From NCBI RefSeq assembly GCF_001618955.1, contig NZ_LVYV01000016.1:1-47875 (forward strand): a stretch of 47,875 nt of DNA. The letters are read 5' to 3'. The notes beneath the pieces were generated by a model. The model was given only the letters and a program-made list of their open reading frames with translations. It was not told where the DNA came from and ran no database searches. This DNA comes from Tardiphaga robiniae. Lineage in GTDB: Bacteria > Pseudomonadota > Alphaproteobacteria > Rhizobiales > Xanthobacteraceae. Positions 44,886 through 47,875 of the stretch are shown here, piece by piece (within the stretch, counting starts at the first letter, position 1; each line of letters begins with the position of its first letter). The translations under genes were made by a program, and so were the position numbers.

Positions 44886-45042
44886 GTCTCACCTCCATCG
44901 CGCATCGTCGCGAGGCGCGTCGGATCAGCGTACAACAACCAATGGTTGAGTAAAAGAACATGCCCAAGCAAAAGAGGGAATGCCGGTGCCGATGGCGGGT
45001 AGGTCGGGAAGGGTTCGGGCGGCCTGACGCGGAAGGTCTGCT

Positions 45043-45915
45043 TCAGGCGACCGAAGCAAACAGCTTCGGATCGAACGTGCCTTCATACTCAAACGCGGCC
45101 GGACCCGTCATCAGCACGTGGTCGTCGCTCTCGCGCCATTCGATGGTGAGTTCTCCGCCGGGCAGTGTCATATGCACCGTGCGGTTGGTCCGGCGGAGAC
45201 GGGCGGCGGCCACCGCCGTTGCACAGGCGGCCGATCCGCAGGCCTTGGTGAGGCCGGCGCCGCGCTCCCAGGTACGCATCACGATGTGATCGCGACCGAC
45301 GATATGCGCCAGCGTGATATTGGCGCGGTCCGGGAAAATGGGGTGGTTTTCCAGCAGCGGCCCGAACTTCTCGAGGTCATAGGCCTGGATGTCCTCGACC
45401 CAGAAGATCGCATGCGGATTGCCCATGCTCACTACTGACGGCGTGTGCAGGATCGGCGCATCGATCGGGCCGATCTGCAGCTCGATGCCGCGGGTGTCAC
45501 GGAATTCCTCGGCCAGCGGGATGTCCTGCCAGCCGAACTTCGGTGTGCCCATGTCCACCGTGTAAAGGTCAGGCGCCGGTCCCTGCCAGCAATTGATCAG
45601 GCCGGCCTTGGTCTCGAATGTGAGCGCCGTCTTGTCGCCACCGGCAAAAGTCTGCCGCGCTACGCAACGCATGCCGTTGCCGCAGGCGCCGGCTTCGGAG
45701 CCGTCATTGTTGTAGATCGAGACGAAGGCGTCGGTGCCGGCCAGCCGGGGCTTCTGCAGCACCATCAACTGGTCATAGGGCACGCCTTCGGGAGTGGCCA
45801 CGGCGCGGGCGTCGGCAGGCGTGATACCGGATGCGGTATCGCGCAGGTCGATCACGACGATCTCGTTGCCGATGCCGTTCATCTTGGCGAAGGAATGGTT
45901 GGCCAGTGCGCTCAT
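45043..45915 (-). CDS. dapF: Diaminopimelate epimerase
   Basis: A 290-residue DapF of normal length. Both catalytic cysteines are present: [12 protein letters not shown] and [31 protein letters not shown] at the N-terminus and [11 protein letters not shown] in the middle are also typical. It converts LL- to meso-diaminopimelate for lysine and peptidoglycan. In related genomes I recall dapF being followed by mtaB, ftsY and ispZ; here mtaB is absent and a RhiA-like gene and a pseudouridine synthase lie between dapF and ftsY. Confidence 0.96.
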   Translation of the reverse strand: MSALANHSFAKMNGIGNEIVVIDLRDTASGITPADARAVATPEGVPYDQLMVLQKPRLAGTDAFVSIYNNDGSEAGACGNGMRCVARQTFAGGDKTALTFETKAGLINCWQGPAPDLYTVDMGTPKFGWQDIPLAEEFRDTRGIELQIGPIDAPILHTPSVVSMGNPHAIFWVEDIQAYDLEKFGPLLENHPIFPDRANITLAHIVGRDHIVMRTWERGAGLTKACGSAACATAVAAARLRRTNRTVHMTLPGGELTIEWRESDDHVLMTGPAAFEYEGTFDPKLFASVA

Positions 45916-46109
45916 GTCGTGTCCCGTTATCCCTGCCTTATATGGCTAGGCCGCTCCGATTGACCAGTGCGGCTATTCTGTGTCGGTTGTTTTGAATGGC
46001 CCTCCGCAATTTGGGGAGGGGACGAAAGCCGCGGCTGCGTGTTACCATGGTGCCGTATCGCGCATGTTGCCGGACGCTGCGCCGCAGGATGTCACAGGAG
46101 ACCCTTCGA

Positions 46110-46850
46110 ATGACCCGTTCTCGCCTGTCCCGCCTCGCCACTGCGGCGCTGATCCCGGCAGCCGCGCTGACGCTGAACGCCGCGGCCTGGGCGCAATCTC
46201 CACCCGCCACGCCGCCAGCGGCAAGCACCCCGGCCACCCCGTCCGCGCCGGCGACACCAGCTCCGGCGGCAACGGTTCCTACCACTCCCGCTCCCGCCAC
46301 ATCGGAGACGCCGGCCCCCGCCGCGCCGGCAACGCCGCCCGCCGCGGCGCAGGCCCCTGCAACGCCACCCGCGCCTCAGGTCCAGGTTGCCGATCCGTTC
46401 GGCGAGGAAATCACGCTGTCGCCGAAGCAGATGGTGACGTTCGTCGGCAAGGCGAACTGGGACACGGCCTTCGATACGCTGATGGATGCGTTCAAGCAGA
46501 TCACGACCGTGCTCGACAAACAGGGCGTCAAATCATCCGGCAACCCGATGATCGTCTATACGACCACCGACGACACCGGCTTTACCTTCCTCGCGGAAAT
46601 CCCGGTCGATCAGGAGGTGAAGAACCTGCCGAAGGCGATGAAGATGGGCCTGTCGCCGGATGGTAAGGCGCTCAAGTTCGTCCATCGCGGCTCCTACGAC
46701 AATATGGACAACACCTATGAGGCGATCACCAATCACCTCGATGACAAGAAGTTAGAGGCGAAAGACACGTTCATCGAGGAATACATGACCGATCCCTTGA
46801 AGACGGCGGAAGACAAGCTGGTCATCAATGTCTATGTGCCGCTGAAGTAG
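46110..46850 (+). CDS. Exported protein with Ala/Pro-rich linker and GyrI-like domain
   Basis: A 246-residue protein. A signal peptide (MTRSRLSRLATAALIPAAAL, cleaved near AAWAQ) is followed by a low-complexity Ala/Pro/Thr linker (about 28-95) and a C-terminal GyrI-like / AraC effector-binding-type domain (about 96-246), with FLAEIPVDQ, ALKFVHRGSYDNMDNTYEAI and EEYMTDPLKTAEDKLVINVYVPLK. Most GyrI-like proteins are cytoplasmic, so an exported one probably binds a small molecule in the periplasm. I start at the ATG at 46110, which has AGGAG at nine bases; a frame from 45996 adds residues that would hide the signal peptide. Confidence 0.8.
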   Translation: MTRSRLSRLATAALIPAAALTLNAAAWAQSPPATPPAASTPATPSAPATPAPAATVPTTPAPATSETPAPAAPATPPAAAQAPATPPAPQVQVADPFGEEITLSPKQMVTFVGKANWDTAFDTLMDAFKQITTVLDKQGVKSSGNPMIVYTTTDDTGFTFLAEIPVDQEVKNLPKAMKMGLSPDGKALKFVHRGSYDNMDNTYEAITNHLDDKKLEAKDTFIEEYMTDPLKTAEDKLVINVYVPLK

Positions 46851-46910
46851 TCGAGCCGTAGCTCGGTCATAGCCTCTGGTCATAAAGAAGCCTTGGACGG
46901 TCGCGAGAGA

Positions 46911-47630
46911 ATGGGCATGACAAATCATTTCGCTCTCGCTTCGCTGGCCATTGCGCTCATCGCCACTCCTGCGCTCGCGCAGGTCAATCCGCCGCCGACG
47001 ATTTCCGTCTCCGGCGAAGGCACCGTGTCGGTGCCGCCGGATCTTGCTGTCGTCGATGGCGGCGTGACAACCGACGCCAAGACCGCACGCGAGGCTGCTG
47101 AGGCCAACAATGCCGCGATGGCCAAGGTGCTGGCGGCCCTGAAGAGTGCTGGCATTGCCGAGAAGGACATGCAGACGTCGCGGCTGTCGCTGTTTCCGCA
47201 ATATGCGCAGCAGACCCGTCCCAATCCCAATCCTGGCCCCAACGTTATCTCGGGCTATCGCGCCAGTAACCGCGTCACCATCCGCGTACGCGACGTGACC
47301 AAGGTGGCCGGCACGATCGACGCGCTAGTGTCGTCGGGTGCCAATGAGGTCGGCGGCATCAATTTCATGGTGACCAAGGCGTCGCAACTTCTCGACGATG
47401 CGCGCAGCGACGCGATTGCGGATGCGCGGCGCAAGGCGGAGATTTACGCCAAGGCTGCCGGCGTTAAGCTCGGCGCGCCGATCAGTATCTCCGAGGACTC
47501 CGGCAGCGCTCCGGCGCCGATGATGCTGCGCAAGATGGGCGCCGACGTGGCATCGGCTCCGGTGGCGCAAGGCGAGGAAGTGCTGCGCGTGAATGTCAGC
47601 GTGAGCTGGGAGATCAAGCCGGCGCAGTGA
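46911..47630 (+). CDS. Exported SIMPL-domain (DUF541) protein
   Basis: A 239-residue protein with a signal peptide (FALASLAIALIATPALAQ) and one SIMPL domain: TISVSGEGTVSVPPDLAVVDGGVTTDAKTAREA at the start, KSAGIAEKDMQTSRLSLFPQY, YRASNRVTIRVRDVTKVAG and DARRKAEIYAKAAGVKLG near the end. It is expected in the periplasm or outer membrane. The family includes BP26/Omp28 of Brucella, which forms channel-like oligomers, but the role is not settled. Two ATGs (46911 and 46917) are possible starts. It is 60 bp after the GyrI-like gene. Confidence 0.9.
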   Translation: MGMTNHFALASLAIALIATPALAQVNPPPTISVSGEGTVSVPPDLAVVDGGVTTDAKTAREAAEANNAAMAKVLAALKSAGIAEKDMQTSRLSLFPQYAQQTRPNPNPGPNVISGYRASNRVTIRVRDVTKVAGTIDALVSSGANEVGGINFMVTKASQLLDDARSDAIADARRKAEIYAKAAGVKLGAPISISEDSGSAPAPMMLRKMGADVASAPVAQGEEVLRVNVSVSWEIKPAQ

Positions 47631-47653
47631 TAGCAGTGTGACACCCTCCGCAT

Positions 47654-47681
47654 GTCGTCCCCCCGAAGGCGGGGACCCATA
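47654..47681. repeat. REP-like palindrome, reverse orientation
   Basis: GTCGTCCCC, CCGAAGG, CGGGGACCCATA is the same unit as at 193-220, read on the other strand. It lies about 70 bp before the insertion sequence, which itself stops a second copy of the unit after CTATGGGTCC. Confidence 0.7.
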
Positions 47682-47748
47682 CACGCTGGAGAATTGCTGC
47701 GCGCTGTGGCCAGTGTTTTCTTGAAGCCACGCGTTCGGAGGCTATGGG

Positions 47749-47875
47749 TCCGCTGAGTTCTCAAACGAAGTGCAACACCAGACTAGGGTGTTGCGATGGA
47801 CCGAACCTACGCCCAGCTGTCGCTGGATGACCGCTACAGGATTGCCCAGCTTTACGCCGAAGGGCGCTCGATCCG
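47749..47875 (+). mobile_element. IS30-type insertion sequence, 5' end (partial)
   Basis: The last 127 bp match the reverse complement of 1-121 and continue six bases further. The element begins at or just after CTATGGGTCC, the first half of the REP-like unit. A perfect inverted repeat GCAACACC (47772-47779) and GGTGTTGC (47787-47794) stands directly before the transposase ATG. The rest of the element is outside the window. Confidence 0.75.
47796..47875 (+). CDS. IS30-family transposase, N-terminal fragment (runs off the window)
   Basis: Twenty-six codons of the same reading frame as at 74-1 on the minus strand, starting MDRTYAQLSLDDRYRIAQLY and ending AEGRSI. This is the beginning of the helix-turn-helix part of an IS30-type transposase. 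A ribosome site (AGGGTG) lies within the right arm of the hairpin that precedes the ATG. Confidence 0.65.
   Translation, partial: MDRTYAQLSLDDRYRIAQLYAEGRSI

Noticed and set aside
1-47875. A 47-kb composite transposon bounded by inverted insertion-sequence copies
   Set aside because: The content between them is core chromosome (divL, nusA, infB, pnp, ftsY), not cargo, and the ends look like assembly limits at a multi-copy element.

Overview
The window is GC-rich chromosomal DNA from an alphaproteobacterium, most likely order Hyphomicrobiales, family Nitrobacteraceae (the Bradyrhizobium / Rhodopseudomonas / Tardiphaga group). This is inferred from the AddAB recombinase type, a DivL-type tyrosine pseudo-kinase, a TsaE-AmgK fusion, a CX4C zinc finger in MutM, and short GTCCCCGC...GCGGGGAC intergenic palindromes. 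About 38 genes are supported. I saw no rRNA, tRNA, CRISPR array, prophage or replication origin.

Layout. 1-121 and 47749-47875 are the same sequence in opposite orientation: the 5' end of an IS30-type insertion sequence whose transposase reads out of the window on both sides. 312-13536 is a leftward block: thioredoxin, addA/addB, a MurU-like nucleotidyltransferase, a PilZ protein, a TsaE-AmgK fusion, divL and dut. 13533-17374 continues leftward with coaBC, ubiB and ubiE. 17621-27009 is mixed: mutM, rutA, a methyltransferase, a tandem-PilZ protein, a peptidoglycan-binding pseudo-protease, a MoeB/ThiF-type enzyme, an aldo-keto reductase with a divergent LysR regulator, and a DUF2336 protein. 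27137-37904 is the rightward translation and RNA operon rimP-nusA-ylxR-infB-rbfA-truB-rpsO-pnp, with a leader attenuator and two strong terminators. 38123-40740 is a MarR-headed efflux/hydrolase operon. 40877-47630 holds an exported superoxide dismutase, ispZ, ftsY, a pseudouridine synthase, a RhiA-like protein, dapF, an exported GyrI-like protein and a SIMPL-domain protein.

How the genes work together. Most are housekeeping: double-strand break repair (AddAB), oxidised-base repair (MutM), nucleotide pool control (Dut), CoA synthesis (CoaBC), ubiquinone synthesis (UbiE, UbiB), wall recycling and precursors (AmgK, MurU, DapF), cell-cycle signalling (DivL), membrane protein targeting (FtsY), and ribosome maturation, initiation and RNA decay. 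The two PilZ proteins point to c-di-GMP control.

Most notable points. (1) CoaBC carries an in-frame N-terminal FitA/VapB-type ribbon-helix-helix antitoxin domain, and the coaBC promoter sits inside an inverted repeat that could be its operator. (2) Both insertion-sequence copies abut the same half-site of a REP-like palindrome. (3) Two similar bulged hairpins lie in tandem between ubiE and mutM. (4) An intrinsic terminator lies in the rimP leader. (5) A trypsin-like protein has its catalytic His replaced by Gln. (6) TruB has a Gln/His/Gly-rich N-terminal extension. (7) A RhiA-like protein lies between dapF and ftsY. Most of the rest is conserved and ordinary.
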